Of a DNA stretch of 64,000 nt, positions 45,886-58,100 are shown piece by piece. This stretch comes from Clavulina sp. PMI_390. Taxonomy: Eukaryota; Basidiomycota; Agaricomycetes; Cantharellales; Hydnaceae. The notes beneath the pieces were generated by a model that did not search any database, was not told where the DNA came from, and saw only the letters and a program-made list of their open reading frames with translations. Made by a program: the position numbers and the translations under genes. Numbering within the stretch: position 1 is the stretch's first letter; the number at the start of each line of letters is the position of its first letter. The stretch spans positions 12,979-76,978 of the forward strand of contig WIDE01000134.1 in NCBI GenBank assembly GCA_015039315.1, written 5' to 3'.

Positions 45886-48800
45886 TCACAAGTGGTGCTC
45901 TGGCTCACCCCCAGTAGGGTTAGCGTCCTTCGGCTCGACGCCCACAAGCTTGAGCATGCTCTTGATGACCTCGAAGGGCGTCGTGACATGCCACATCGCT
46001 AGGGTCTTCTTGGTGCTAGCACCAACGGACACGGAGAAGATGCTTGCTGGCTCAATCGCCAAGTCAACGGGACCCAATACGGGCGGGGCCAGGTCAGCGG
46101 ATTCCGGAGGAGTGCCTGGAGTCGACTTGGTCTTGTTTGCGGCCGTCATGGTAAGCGCGGCGCTCATGGGCGGGTCCATTCGTGCTGGGGTAGATGCACC
46201 AGAGGGAGAGGCAGATGCAGAAGCGGCGACACCACCAAGGGCGCGGAACATGTCCTCGTCGGTCTGTTAAGGGTGGAAAACGAACAGAGAACAGGCAGTT
46301 GGTAAGCTGCCATCCACTTCAAGGAAAGATACGACGGGCCCATACCTTGTCGTCACCAGCGCAGAAGATGAACTCGGCATCGGGGTTCGCGTACATGAGC
46401 CGCTTCACGATCTCACCCTTGTTAACGGCAACAGGGCGGACCTCAAGGTTCATCTTGCCCACGAGAACTGAGGAAAGCAAATAAAAACCAGCGTCAGTTC
46501 TAGGCGTCAACGGAATGACCCAAAATAAACATACCCTCGATGGGTCGCTTGGGCGCAACATTGTTCTCCAGCAAGTCGAGGCACTGTCGGCACTGGAACG
46601 CGCTGTTGAACCAAATCGCGATCAGCAAAGAAACAGAGATCTCTGGGGAATTAGGACTCACCCCCACTCTGGGTCGGCACCACGGTAATGCCAAGTAATC
46701 GAGCTCTTCTTCATCTCAATGAAGCAGCCTGTCGTCCGCTCGGTATAATACTCAAAGATCTCCTTGACCTCGCTCATCCAGCTCATATCCAAGCTCTCCG
46801 TCAGGCTCGTCCACTCGTCCCCACCAGTCTCGCTCTCACGCGGAGCGCGCAGGAAACCACCATGCTCGGCCGAGAAGCCCAACTTGCGGATATAGCCCAA
46901 GTGCTGGTCAAGGAAAGGAGAGTCTCGCCCTGAGATGATGTACACGACGTTCTTGGGGTCCGCGCAGAGGTGCTCGAGGGCGGCGAGCGCGTCGGGGGAG
47001 GGGGTAGCCATAGAGGGAGTCTTGACGATCGGGGTAAGTGTGCCCTTTAGATTCCAGGAAAAAGTCAGTTGTGAAGGAGATGGAAAAAGAAGAGCATTAC
47101 ACACATCGTAGTCGAATAGCAAGAGCCGCTTTCGCGCAGCGTCGTAGCGCTCCTTGAGGAATGGCCTCTCGAGCTCGGGCGTATGCCTCGCCATGTTCTG
47201 CGTGCCTACGAGGCCAAGCAGCATCTTGACGAGGATTGCCGACCAGTGATGCGAGGTGTGTGTCCGCACAATCTCGTAGAGGGCCGCATGCCGGCTCAGG
47301 CGCTCATCGGTGGGCATCGTAAGACCGTGGTGGATTTGAGCAGCGACGTTCTATGATAAGTGAGGCAAAAGTCAGCAAACCGAAATTGATAAGCAGTGAG
47401 CGCACGAAGAGCATCTAACTCACCCCAAGATCCCAAGGGTTCACTTGCAGAGCATGGGTCATATTAGGGGAAATGCCCATAAACTCGCTCAAAATCAGGG
47501 GGCTCTTGGAGGTCTTCTCCTGGCAGATAACATATTCCATGCTGGTGGTGTTCATGCCATCACGGAGGGGGGTGATAAGCGCAAGGTCAGCCACGCTGAG
47601 GAGGGCGTAGAACTCGTCCTTCTTAATGACCTGGTGGCTAATTTTCCAAGCGCAAAGTCAGCTCACTATCTAAAAACCTGGATTGGTTTCTTTTGGACTC
47701 ACTAATGATGCACGGGGATAAAGTCCAGGCTCCCGTACTCGCCATTTATATGCGCAACCAGCTCGCTAACTTGCCTCTCCAACTTGGGCGAATCGCTCAG
47801 CGCAGGGCTCGTCACCTGGATCATGACAACCTTGCCCCTCCATTGCGGATAATCGCGCAACAGCTTCTCAAACGCACGAAGCTTTTGCAAGATACCCTTG
47901 ACCACATCGAGCTTATCCCGCGCGACGATAATCTTCTTGCCCTGATACAGCCCACGCAGGGCCTCCATCTTGGGCGCGATACCCGGGCGCAGCGTATCGT
48001 GCTCGACGCGCACGGCATCGATGCCTACGGCGCAGTGCTTGACGGTTGTCAGAACGCCCTTGACGTCAATACCCGTCGGCGCCGATTCGTACCCGCATAC
48101 GCGGATACACGACGAAGCGAAATGACGCGCATACGAGTAAGTCTGGAAAACGACGAGGGAGGCGCCCAACATGCCATCCAGCAGCTCCTTGCGTCCTGTT
48201 CATTCATTTTTTGCAACCAGAATTTTGGTTATTTTTGTTAGGAGTAAGGAATTTGTTTTTTCAGAGTTCCAATTTGGGTGACGATAAGGGTGATGATTTT
48301 GGAGGAACGAGAAAGAGAGCGAATCGGATCGATGGCCGCACGCAAAGCCCGCGCACGTGGTAGTCAATGAGAGTTGCCAAGGTAGCCGTATTGCCCGAAA
48401 AAAATAGCACGCGAGAATTGGAATCCGCGTCATAGAGTAATAGAGGGAGATATGCGTCAGTATGATGAAAATGGATGAAAACGATGAGAGAGAGAGGAAC
48501 AAAGTTTGTTTCCCCACGGCGGCGCGGGTCGACCGACAACGACATCGATCGCGCCCTCTCGCCCAGAATGGAAGAGCCGAAAATGAAAAAATAGCGACTA
48601 GGAAGAGAAGAGGTACTGACTGGGTAGACACCTGAAGACTTCGGAGCTAGGGAAGGGAGTGTGCACAAAGAGACCAATGTACGCATCGGGGACGAGCTGC
48701 CTGAGGAAGCGAGGGACGAGGAGACAGTGGTAGTCGTGGATCCAGACGAGATCGCCAGGGCGGTAGAGCTCTGCGACGCGTTTGGCGTACGCCTCGTTGG

Positions 48801-49617
48801 CCCGGACGTAGGCGTTCCAGTCCTTATCTTCGACGGGTAGCTCGGTGGTGACGTCTTGCCACAACAAATAGTGGAAGAGTGGCCAGAGCGTCGTCTTGCA
48901 GTAACCCTCGTAGTGGTCATGAGATGTCTTGTCGTCCATCCAGACGGACCCGTAGGTCATGGGCTTGAGCGATGCGTCGGTCGAGGCTTCATCTTTATAG
49001 TTAAGGACGAGCTCGTCAAGTGCGGCCTTGTCGCCATCGGAAATGGTGCTAACGGGAATGATGTTCGTGGATGAGGGCGCGACTCCGGGCGATGGTGGAG
49101 TTGATGAAGATGATGCTGCAGAGTCGGCTGATTGGAAGCTGGCAGCGCTGGTGGACGCAGGGAGTGATGAGCCCCCGTGGATGGGCCCTGTCCAGCCCAC
49201 GATAACCTGCTCGTGAGTCGAGGACAGGGAGCGGATGCCGCTGTGCATCGCAGTGTGCCCCCGTCTAGGTTGGAGGCTCCATCGCGGCGCAGGAGTATCT
49301 TGCACAGTAGATGGCAGGACGGATTGCACGGCTTCTCCGGCAGCAGCTGCAGCATCACTGACGGCAGCACCGAGGCTAGCAGGAAGAGGGCGATCGGGGG
49401 TGCGAGGAGGGGTCGGAACACCGGTTGCAAACTCGGGCGAGTTTAGCGTCGAGATGATAGGAAGGTAGTGAGCGACATGCACGATACGGCCCGAGAGCGG
49501 GACGTCCTTTGCTGCATAGTCTTCCTCGAGCTTGCGGATCTGCTCGGTGAGGGTGTCGACGGTGAAGTGGTGTCCGCCGGCGAAGTGCTCGCGCGCTGGG
49601 TCGGCAGCGGCAGACAT
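45886..49617 (-). CDS. tps2: Trehalose-6-phosphate phosphatase with TPS-like N-terminal domain
   Basis: From ATG 49617 (MSAAADPAREHF) the first part is a glycosyltransferase-20 domain: GRIVHVAHYLPI, GSVWMDDKTSHDHYEGYCKT, WIHDYHCLLVPRFLRQLVPD, GLFVHTPFPSSEVFRCLP, FVQTYSYARHF-type segments, KKIIVARDKLDVVKGI, FIPVHHYHQVIKKDEFYAL and LITPLRDGMNTTSMEYVICQ. The C-terminal HAD phosphatase has LLLFDYDGTLTPIVKTP (catalytic DxDGT), VVYIISGRDSPFLDQHLGYI and FCAGDDKTDEDMFRAL. This layout is Tps2, which dephosphorylates trehalose-6-phosphate in trehalose synthesis for stress and spore survival. The GT20 part is usually inactive in Tps2 (family knowledge). An intron falls inside the catalytic motif, between DYD and GT. 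A Ser/Ala/Pro-rich insertion separates GDDKTDEDMF from the last strands. About seven introns. Confidence 0.92.
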
Positions 49618-51461
49618 TTTGTCTATTTGGGGGGAGGGGGATGGGATGGAGGGGGCGAGGTTTGTCTAAGAAAAAGGGAGGAGAAATCACGGCTCTACGC
49701 TCAGATAGTTATAGTTTACGATGGATTTCGAGTTGACGAATTGACCAGGTTCGAGATCAGGGCGTTTCCTAATTGGGAATGATAGTGAAATCACCCCCGT
49801 CATCGCAAAATTCGAGCGGCTCGAGCGCTTTTTCAGCCAAACGCCCTCGACGCATGCACAAAATAATTCCCACAAAAATACTGAGCTTCACCTCCGATGA
49901 TGTTCCTTCATTTCGACCATTTATCGACCTTATCCGATGACATGCTGCAGCAGAGCCCAGAACGCGGCGCGTTGTCAATGTTTCTCCACCCTGATCGCTT
50001 CCTTTCCTGCGGGCTTCCACCCCTAAACCTCCGGCCATCTACGGTATCGGTATCACACTGCTGCTCACAGCCTGTCTGATTAGTCTCCCCCTTCGTCCTC
50101 ATCCGGGTGATTGAAGCATTGATCTCGATGTCTTTTCCCGATCTTTATTTTTTGCGGAATCAATTCACATAGTCTACCCGTCAAATAGCGATGTGGAAGC
50201 TCTCTCCCGCGAAGCGGCATAACTACGGAGACTGTCCGGAATGAAACGATGAGGAGCAGCATCGCTACGGCGTATAACACACTATTGGTACTACCCACTA
50301 CAAAAGAGGCTAGTAGTACCCATGCCAATGCCAAATGCTTAATACCAATCCCTGCACTCCACAGCCCTCGCTCTGATCAAATATGATGATCCCCTTTCCC
50401 AATCGTTCCTCCACCCGTCCTAGCCCGCGCAGTTCACCCTTCGCCTATACATTCGACCGCGCACTTTTCGCTCTCGATCGACGCGACGCTCGTGCATGCT
50501 TCCAACGCATGACTTTTCACGCACGTATCCTCGCCGATCACACAATATGACAAGGAAACGATGATCCCTTGTCCCTCTTCACAAAAGCATGTGAATATGC
50601 ATATCTCCGATTCTAATCCTTGATCACCCATTAACCAACAACCTCGGAGGTCCTCCGCGCCTCTCTCACATATATACTCGGATATGTGCAGCCTGTTTTC
50701 TGACTGCTCGGTGGAAAAAGAAAAAGACTCGGATTGCATTCACTGCCACGTGAGCGAGCGAGCAAGCTCGACGAGATAGATCGGATAGACTGGCGAGGAG
50801 AGATGACTCATTTTTATCATTTCCTGAGTAAACCAAAGTCCTCGGCCGTCTGGGCACACATCGCCTGATGGGGACTACAGCTGCCCCCGCCCGCATACTA
50901 CTGGAAGATGGATCCCGCACACATAGGGGCTATGCACTGACTGGCTGAACCCCGCACTCAGCGCCCACCCACAGATCGTAATCAATACGTCACGAGAGCT
51001 GTCCAGAGAGGCTTGTGATCCCCGCTTGCCCACTGGCAAATGTATGAGTCAACTGACAGGCCCCAACCCTGTACTGACATCCTCTCCCGCTCTCCCCTCG
51101 CATATGATTTTTGCAAAAAGAGAGAGTCGCATCGATTCACGGAAAAGCAAAAAAGCAAAGAGGGTGCCATCTGACATGATGTAATAGGAAGGGTCGCGAC
51201 TCGAAAGGAAAGTGGTCAGTGGTCATAACGCTACTAGCGGTCATACGTAGCCCTTCGACATCGAGGTTGCTCAGTGGCTCACGATGCCTGCAGTGGCCTG
51301 CGGCACCAATATCCAGGCCACATCAATGAACACCATACATAGATAGCCAAGCCGTTCTGCACAAGAGAATGACGAATATTTATGGGATAAGTGCCAGTAA
51401 TAGGACCAATTGGTCTATGAGCATACCCATCTAGAGAGAAGAAAGGGTTCCAACTTGAAAG
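49618..51461. other. Long intergenic region upstream of TPS2
   Basis: About 1.8 kb. Immediately before the TPS2 ATG (49625-49660) is a G-rich stretch on the plus strand with AGGGG repeats, matching the stress-response-element core. A 101-codon ATG frame on the minus strand (50434-50739) is Cys- and Glu-rich but unfamiliar. GA-rich runs occur near 51100. No gene is asserted. Confidence 0.4.
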
Positions 51462-53074
51462 TCACGCGAGCCCCTCATCCGCAAATAATGCTACGAGAGG
51501 AACGCCATCCTCGCGAATCACACCCCGAAACATGCCTGCACAATTGAGAGGTAACGCAACTATTCGGAGCCAAACGTATTTCCGAGGAAGAGAGAGGGAG
51601 AGGGAGAAAGCGTCAATACCAAGATCATGTGTCGGTCAAGAATAGGAGGTGGAAGAGAAAGGTCCCGAAATGAAGATCTAGGACAAATGGGAGGGGAGAA
51701 AGAGACAGAGGCACGTACCATTCCCTTCATCGTCAACGGCGATACACCCACCCTCTGCATCCGCCGAGTCTGCCGCGAGCTCGGCAATCACCTTCGACGC
51801 AGCCTTTGAGATAGACTCGCCGAGGAAGCGCATCCGGTGGGCAATCTCGGCTGCTGCCCCGCGTCGTACAAAGTGCTACATCGGGAGATATATATTCATC
51901 CATGTGGGGTAGAACATCAGGTGGTCAATGAACAATAACTTTTCCGGAAAGATAGCCTCAGATCAGGTCCGGTACGGAGTAGACTCACGTCGCCGTGTCC
52001 GGTACACGAGATCCCGACAGCTCGCTTGGCGTGCTTCCCCCGAATGTGCCGCCATGCACGATTCACCCAGCTGTGGGGCCTCCATTCGGTCGCAAAGAAC
52101 CCAGCGCTCAACTGCGGAGTGTCACCTGGACCAGAGCAGAGTGGCCATGTTAGCACGTCACGCGAGAGTAAATGACTCTTGATGTGATACAATATGCGTA
52201 CCAATACGCCCAGGGAGCTTGTTGGTAGTGCCACCTGTACTGGTACCAGCAACGATGCACCCTCTCTCGTCCAATGCCACAGCGCCCACAGTCCCCTTTG
52301 GAAGCTTATTCATGTCTACCGGGTGGCCCGTGTCCTCGTCATCATCATCGTCTACAGGCATTCCAGGTGGGTAAGGCTCAACTGGCAGCCCAAGACCCAC
52401 CCTATGCTCCCTCCATCGCGCACGCGTCCAGAAATACTCCTGCTCAACCATCTCGACGCCCAACTTCTTCTCTGCTAGTTCCTCCGCCGCGTTCCCCGAA
52501 ATAAGCACATGGGGACAGAGGTCATGTGCAAGGTACAACTCGCGTGCAGCACGTATAGGATTGCGCGTTCGCGTAAGGAGGGCGAGTGAGAATGCCCGAC
52601 GGGAAGCGGGTACGGAGGGGTGCGACGCTGGTGGTTTCGAGAGCATGATCGAAGTGTCGAGCTCGATCTTTCCAGCGGAGTTGAATACCGACCCGCGTGC
52701 CGCGTCGAACAACGGGAAGTCTGTTAGAGATAGGCATGGATGGGATGGGGTGAATAGTTGATACATTGATTGAATCAGTGTGCATTGGGATCCGCCCAGA
52801 TTAGATGGCTCACCTTCCATGCAAGCGACTGCAGCCACAACAGCATCCATTGCTTCTCCACCAGATTTCAAGACCTCATGACCAGCTATGAGAGCACTTC
52901 TTAACGCAGCTCGATACCTCTCTTGTTTCCTCAACGAGATACTAAGGTCGTGTGAGCTTTTTCCACGTAAAGATAAAGACTAGGTACTAACTCCTCCCTT
53001 CCCGTGCACTCGGCACCTCCATGTATGACAAGGACTGGAGCGGAGCGTTGAGACACTTTATTGCTATATACCAT
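51462..53074 (-). CDS. Isoaspartyl peptidase/L-asparaginase (Ntn hydrolase)
   Basis: Starts at ATG 53074: MVYSNKVSQRSAPVLVIHGG, the HGGA motif of type-2 asparaginases. It continues ALIAGHEVLKSGGEAMDAVV, FPLFDAARGSVFNSAGKIEL, then KGTVGAVALDERGCIVAGTS, with Thr of GTVGA as autocatalytic nucleophile, GGTTNKLPGRIGDTP, and GISCTGHGD. The end exon reads FRGVIREDGVPLVALFADEG and stops at 51462-51464. The enzyme is made as one chain that cleaves itself before the Thr into alpha and beta subunits, hydrolysing asparagine and isoaspartyl peptides. The linker before the cleavage site is acidic (PVDDDDDEDTGHP) and somewhat long, usual for fungal members. An upstream in-frame extension begins with TTG only. 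About six introns. Confidence 0.88.
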
Positions 53075-53679
53075 TGACTGCACCGGAGTTGGAAGTAATG
53101 AGCTGCACAGAGTCACTCCCAATCTCAAGCTGGATCAGGCGTTCGAGAAGTGTTGGTGCTACAAGGTGCTGCACGCCGAGAGAAATGCTAGTCAAGGGAA
53201 GAACTCGCTTGGCCAACGGCGACATCTGATCTGCAGGGACATTTATGCCCTTCGTCTCGGCCCCACAGTCCTGGGATCCAGCCACATTCGAGTCATATCA
53301 GGAGCTCACACAGTGAATTATTCTGGGGTTCGACCCCTGCCGTAAGAGGCCACGGGGAAGTACGATTTATTGAACGCTGGAGGCCGTGTTTGGTGGGACA
53401 GGGCCGGCCATATCGTCAGAGGGCAGGGATGGACTGGATGTGGCAGGTCTTCCCCCAGTCATGCTGAACTTGTTCATGGCTTGCGATATGGCTTGACAAG
53501 TCAAGATAATGCAAATCAACCACAGATCATACGAAGAATATGTGAATAGATGGTATAGGGAGGTTTGGGAAAACACAATGAGAGTGGGTGAACAGAAATA
53601 GGAGTCTGTGGGTCCGACCAATGCAAAAAAGACGAACGGCCTTCCCGCCGTAGCACATCTACCAGGGTATATTTCATCC
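53075..53679. other. Intergenic region between asparaginase and PEBP gene
   Basis: About 600 bp, promoter of the asparaginase and 3' flank of the PEBP gene. A tRNA-like GGGTTCGACCC at about 53329 was examined and not accepted. No gene seen. Confidence 0.45.
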
Positions 53680-54625
53680 TCAAATAACGGGGTTAGAGGA
53701 TGTCCTCTCGCACGTGGCAACCCACTCGCCCCATGCCAAAATCTCCCCCTTCCTCTCCGCCAACACATCCAAGATATCCTTCAGCGCGACGGTGGCCCCC
53801 GTACCTTCCGCCAGTGTCGTTTGGGGTGTTTCCTTCTTCCATGCATGCTCTTCAAACATTTTGGACAATGGGCTCCGCAGGGCGACTACCTGGAAAAAGT
53901 ACCGATGCACGCCGTGGTTCATCAGAGGGATCGCCCCGGTGTAGAGCGTGCCTTGCCTGTTCCGGCCGAGTTTGATAGAGTTCTCCACCATAGAAGTATG
54001 TGAGGCAAAGAATGAGGATGAGAGGGGGGTGAGAGTAGGAGGGATACCAAAATAGAGTCCATGTACGGAAGGCACAGAGAAGGGAGCATCGGGATCCTGG
54101 ACGATGATAAGCACCTCAGCAGTTCCAGGAGGGTTGATCCACTAGGATTCCTCATGGCATAAATCGGTCCAGAGGATAGAGCAATGATTTGAGCCAGGAA
54201 TAGCACCGATGATTTGAAGCAAAGGTGATAAAGAGGTGAACGATAGATGAGGCTTTTTGTTAACGCGGCAGACTCAATGGGCTGAAGGACTCACGTTCAA
54301 AGGGGGGAATAGGTTGCCTCCGTTCTTTCCGTAAGAGTTCCCCATGTATTCCCTCCCAAGCTTTCCATCCGGAATGGCATCGCACTTCACGGTGATGGTG
54401 GGCTTGACGTCAGCAAACGCAGGGCTGCGCGTGGCTAACGCGTCATCGTGACCTCGGCGATTGTAGAGAGCCCAGGCGAGAGTGCGTTCTACGTAGTCCG
54501 TCAGAGGCACTAGGAACCGTGGCCCAAAGAACGAAGTGAGGTGATAGACCCGAGATGAGCCAGACGTTCGACGACAGCAAAGACAAGCTTCTCAGAAACT
54601 GTGGCAGGTGTCGCTCACACTTACT
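53680..54625 (-). CDS. Phosphatidylethanolamine-binding (PEBP) family protein; start codon split by an intron
   Basis: The product reads MPLTDYVERTLAWALYNRRG, then NLFPPLN|WINPPGTAEVLI followed by IVQDPDAPFSVPSVHGLYFG, the D-P-D-x-P and (H/V)-x-x-x-x-x-I-P ligand-pocket motifs of PEBP/YbhB proteins. It continues TGAIPLMNHGVHRYFFQVVA, the G-x-H-R-Y-x-F motif, and a C-terminal helix ILDVLAERKGEILAWGEW. Family roles include lipid binding and kinase or protease inhibition; the exact role here is unknown. Exon 2 opens at TGCCTCTGACG with no ATG. A canonical 115-nt intron (GTAAGT at 54624, TAG ending at 54510) joins an A to this TG and so creates the ATG. A TATA-like element about 65 bp upstream supports a short leader. 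Three coding exons; stop at 53680. Confidence 0.78.
54510..54624 (-). other. Intron interrupting the PEBP start codon
   Basis: The donor is CAA|GTAAGTG and the acceptor TTCCTAG|TGCCTC on the minus strand. The join yields ATG from A (54625) plus TG (54509-54508). Without splicing, the upstream frame meets stops before MPLTDY. Confidence 0.65.
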
Positions 54626-54686
54626 TGGGTGAGGTTTGAAGTGGATTGAGATGGATGTCGCTGCACGATAATACGCGTTTGATCTC

Positions 54687-54695
54687 CTTATAAAG
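54687..54695 (-). promoter_or_regulatory. TATA-like element of the PEBP gene
   Basis: CTTTATAAG on the minus strand, about 62-70 bp before the exon 1 end at 54625. This would place transcription start near 54660 with a 5' leader of about 35 nt. Confidence 0.45.
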
Positions 54696-55110
54696 CCTCG
54701 CCCTAGCGCTGGTGGCGCTCAAGTTGAAGTTGGTCGGAACGGGTTCGCGAGGCCGGAGCAACATCCCGCCCTCCGGCGTTCCATTCAATTCTCCCTCGCC
54801 CTCGGCCGAATGACTGATATTTGGCGTGAAACTTGAGGCGTAATCGCACCAGTTTCGGTGAAGTCTGACCTCACATTCACCACGTTATATCGCAACACTG
54901 ATATCACGAAACGGAGCTTTGATACAAGTACATGATGGCCATAGACAGGTATGAAGGCGCAGCACACTACTTCTATGGAAGAATTGTGTCATAGCTTCCC
55001 CAGAAGCGAAAAGAAAAGTTGTTTCCAGGCCTGACATAGAACAGGGTGCTGGCAATGGCGCCTGCAGGGTAGGCCTTCCGCCCTGCAGTAGGAAGTCTGC
55101 TTAGACGGTG
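54696..55110. other. Intergenic region between PEBP gene and the very large GTPase gene
   Basis: About 415 bp following the GTPase gene stop. I looked here for a von Willebrand A domain, which related proteins carry next, and found none. Confidence 0.45.
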
Positions 55111-58100
55111 TTACAACGACGGGTCGTGGCACTCGAATACATGGCCATTGTCGGACATGTACACACCACGCCTAGGCACCGAACGAGCGGGGGGGTGGAG
55201 CATTGGAAGGATACAATAGGAGGGTTTCGTAATCGAGTTTGCACTCGCCTCGTGCTCCTCGTTAAGGCACTTGGCGTCGCATTTGGAAAACTCGGACTGA
55301 TCATCCATGCTGTAAGGATCCATGAAGCCTAATATAACGGTCAATTCGAGTTGTCTCCATGTGGACATGAGAGAGACCCACCACTTCGGGCCCAGAAAAG
55401 TCTGTGCGTGATCCAATCTTTGGGACGATGGGGCTCCGGGTTTACACTGTGGGGGATGTGCTCCAGTTCGTTCCCAGTACAGGACTCAGGATTCGATGAT
55501 TGACAGTACGACAGATGGGCGTGGCGGCCAAGCTCTCCACACGCCATCGAACAAAGCAGCGGAACGCCCGACTCACCATTACTGAGCTTTCTACCTTGGA
55601 TCTCATGGACGGCATCATCATCGCCGTCGAGAGACCAAGCTGTTTGTCCCATAGAGCCATGTGCGGTTGAGTGCTCTCCCGCATGACCAAAAGGAAGAGA
55701 ACATATATAGTTGCAGTAAGGGCAACGAGCTTCGCAGAAATGGAAAACATCGCGGCCGAGTGAGTGAATGTGCGGTTCATCATGGTGCAACTTGTGCCCT
55801 GGGATGGGTCGCATACAGGAAAGACGCCTGGTGATCTGGAAATACTAAAGGCGGGGTCAGCCACCCGAATCCTTAGCTCATGAGCGTGCGATAGTACCTT
55901 GTTGAACTGTAGTCGTTCCTGTTTACCGCCGGAGTTTGGTACCATGCATGTGAATAATCTAGGCTCGTACTCGACATCACAGATCCCCGGAGCAGCGCAC
56001 AGGCCTTCACACCGATGCTCTTGACTAAACCCAACAATCAGATATATGAGGACCTTATCCTTCGGAGGAAGCGCTTACCCGCAGAGGTGGACGACACTCT
56101 GAAGAGCGTGTCCATGATCCTTGGCAGAACATAAGTGGGAGCACAATTGACACTTGACTGGGCAGAAAAGACTGAAAGGAAGAGTAAGGGCGATGGTCTT
56201 TGGATTGGTGAGTTCAGCTTACGTTTCACAGTAGTGCTTCGTGTGTTTCTTTTGGCTAAGGGATATTTGATGTTATTCAAGTAGATCCGGGGCATGTGAG
56301 AGGCATTCGCACCAGTCGACGACACAAGTGAGGGTACACAGCGGTGTGCCATCTATTACAGCGGTAGAGAGGTGGCAGGGCTTCCCGCGCTCGTGAAAAT
56401 TGGCGCCGCATATGTGTTCACCATCTTGATGTTGAGCAGCCTAATCCCCTGGTGAGCGCCTGGTGACAATTTTGACTCTTGAGTAAGATTCTCACTTTAG
56501 CGCAGAAACTATGGCACCCTGGCTTGTCATTTAAGTTGCAAGGTGCCCCGCACAGATGGGCTTCATCAAATCTAAATTAATTTCCATATCAGATGCAATC
56601 GTTGACGCAAGCAAGGTGGGTAACTCGCATGTGCTCTCCTGAATGGCCGCCAATCAAGGCACATCTGTCATTATTGTTGATAGAGCAGCGACGAATGCAA
56701 CGATGTCTTGCCCCACAATCGTGTCCGCCGTCTATAAGCCAGAAGATGAGGCGAGATGCTTCTCACTCAATCTGCTACTGACCGTGCCCATGCCCTTCTA
56801 CACAACGCCAATGACAGCTCGCGCACTTTGCTCCACAAATCTCCACACCAGCGATAAGCTCACGAGATAGAGCCTCAAAATCTCTCCATAAGGCACAAAT
56901 CTCGGTGTGGTCTGAGGAGAATCGGGCAACGTTGGAGTCAATCCATGCACGCACGTGAAGAATCCGTGTTGCCGCGAGCTGTTTTAGATATTCGGCCAAA
57001 GACGAGATATGGTTGGCGTCAGAGCCACCCTGATGCTCCGTTGCAGTGGCCCATGCTTCTCTTAGCTTGAGCAGCGTTTCTCGACAGGTGTAAGGGTTAC
57101 CAATGCCTTCGAGGTTAAGGTAAAACATAGAGCTGCCGGGTTCATGGGAGATTATCTCATCAGTGTCAAAGTTCTAAGTTGAGATGCGTTAGTAAAAAAA
57201 GATACTGGATTCGTAGCCCGAAACACCTTGAGGTGCCCGTCCGTAGATTCTATCTCTGTTGCACCGTACATCAGGGCATTCATCAGCATATCCCGCAACT
57301 TCTTTGCTCGACACGCGGCCAAGGTTTCTTTGTCCGTAATATCCTTATTGATTGAAGGGTGGTTCGCTGGTATGAAGCAATACTCACCGTCGAGGGGGCC
57401 CCACTCGTGTGCCTTCAGCATTGCCATGAGCCCTTTCAGAGTCTGTAAAAACATTAACGCGTTGCCATGAGAAGGCTCTTGCTGATCAAGCCGGTCCCTC
57501 AACAAGTCTAGAAGGTCGTAGAATTCTTGAGATCGAATTATGGGCCATGGTAGGATGTTGAGCTTCCCGCGGTGAATCTTCGTAATAAAAGCTCCCTCTT
57601 GCTCATCAATGACAAAGCGTTGGAATTTACTGAGGAATCTGAACTGTGTTCTCGGTAAAGCCCTGAGTGGAATTGCTGAGTCTACTCACTCGTTGCAAAC
57701 CTCATCGCGATCGATGTCAGTGACGTCCCTGATGACAATGCACAAGATGCTACGGAACAGCGTAGGATTGAGATCTGGGTTCATAATGGACGAAGATGAT
57801 TTTAGACTCGTAAACATCCCTATGAGAAGCGATGAGGCACAAGGAATCGTGGATGCCATTGGAGTCTAACCGGAAAGGTCACGAGATAACGCAAAGTTGT
57901 TGCGGAAGATGACCAAATGCGAAAGAGCGACATTGAGAAGCACCAGTTTTGTGTCCTCCATAACGCTACGCTCCAGTGAGTTTATACCTGCCAAGGTGAT
58001 CCAAGTCAGTATTGAGACATGAGAGAGCTGTCATACCACAACATGCATTCAAAATCAAGGACAACCACCAACGCATTTTCAGTGGGAGTGAGGGACAGCC

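Noticed and set aside
49028..49468. Open frames opposite the TPS2 N-terminal exon
   Set aside because: They mirror the codon structure of the real TPS2 exon on the other strand.
53310..53345. tRNA-like T-arm (GGGTTCGACCC)
   Set aside because: The stem does not form the required 5-bp helix with a 7-nt loop, and no matching acceptor, D or anticodon arms are visible on either strand.
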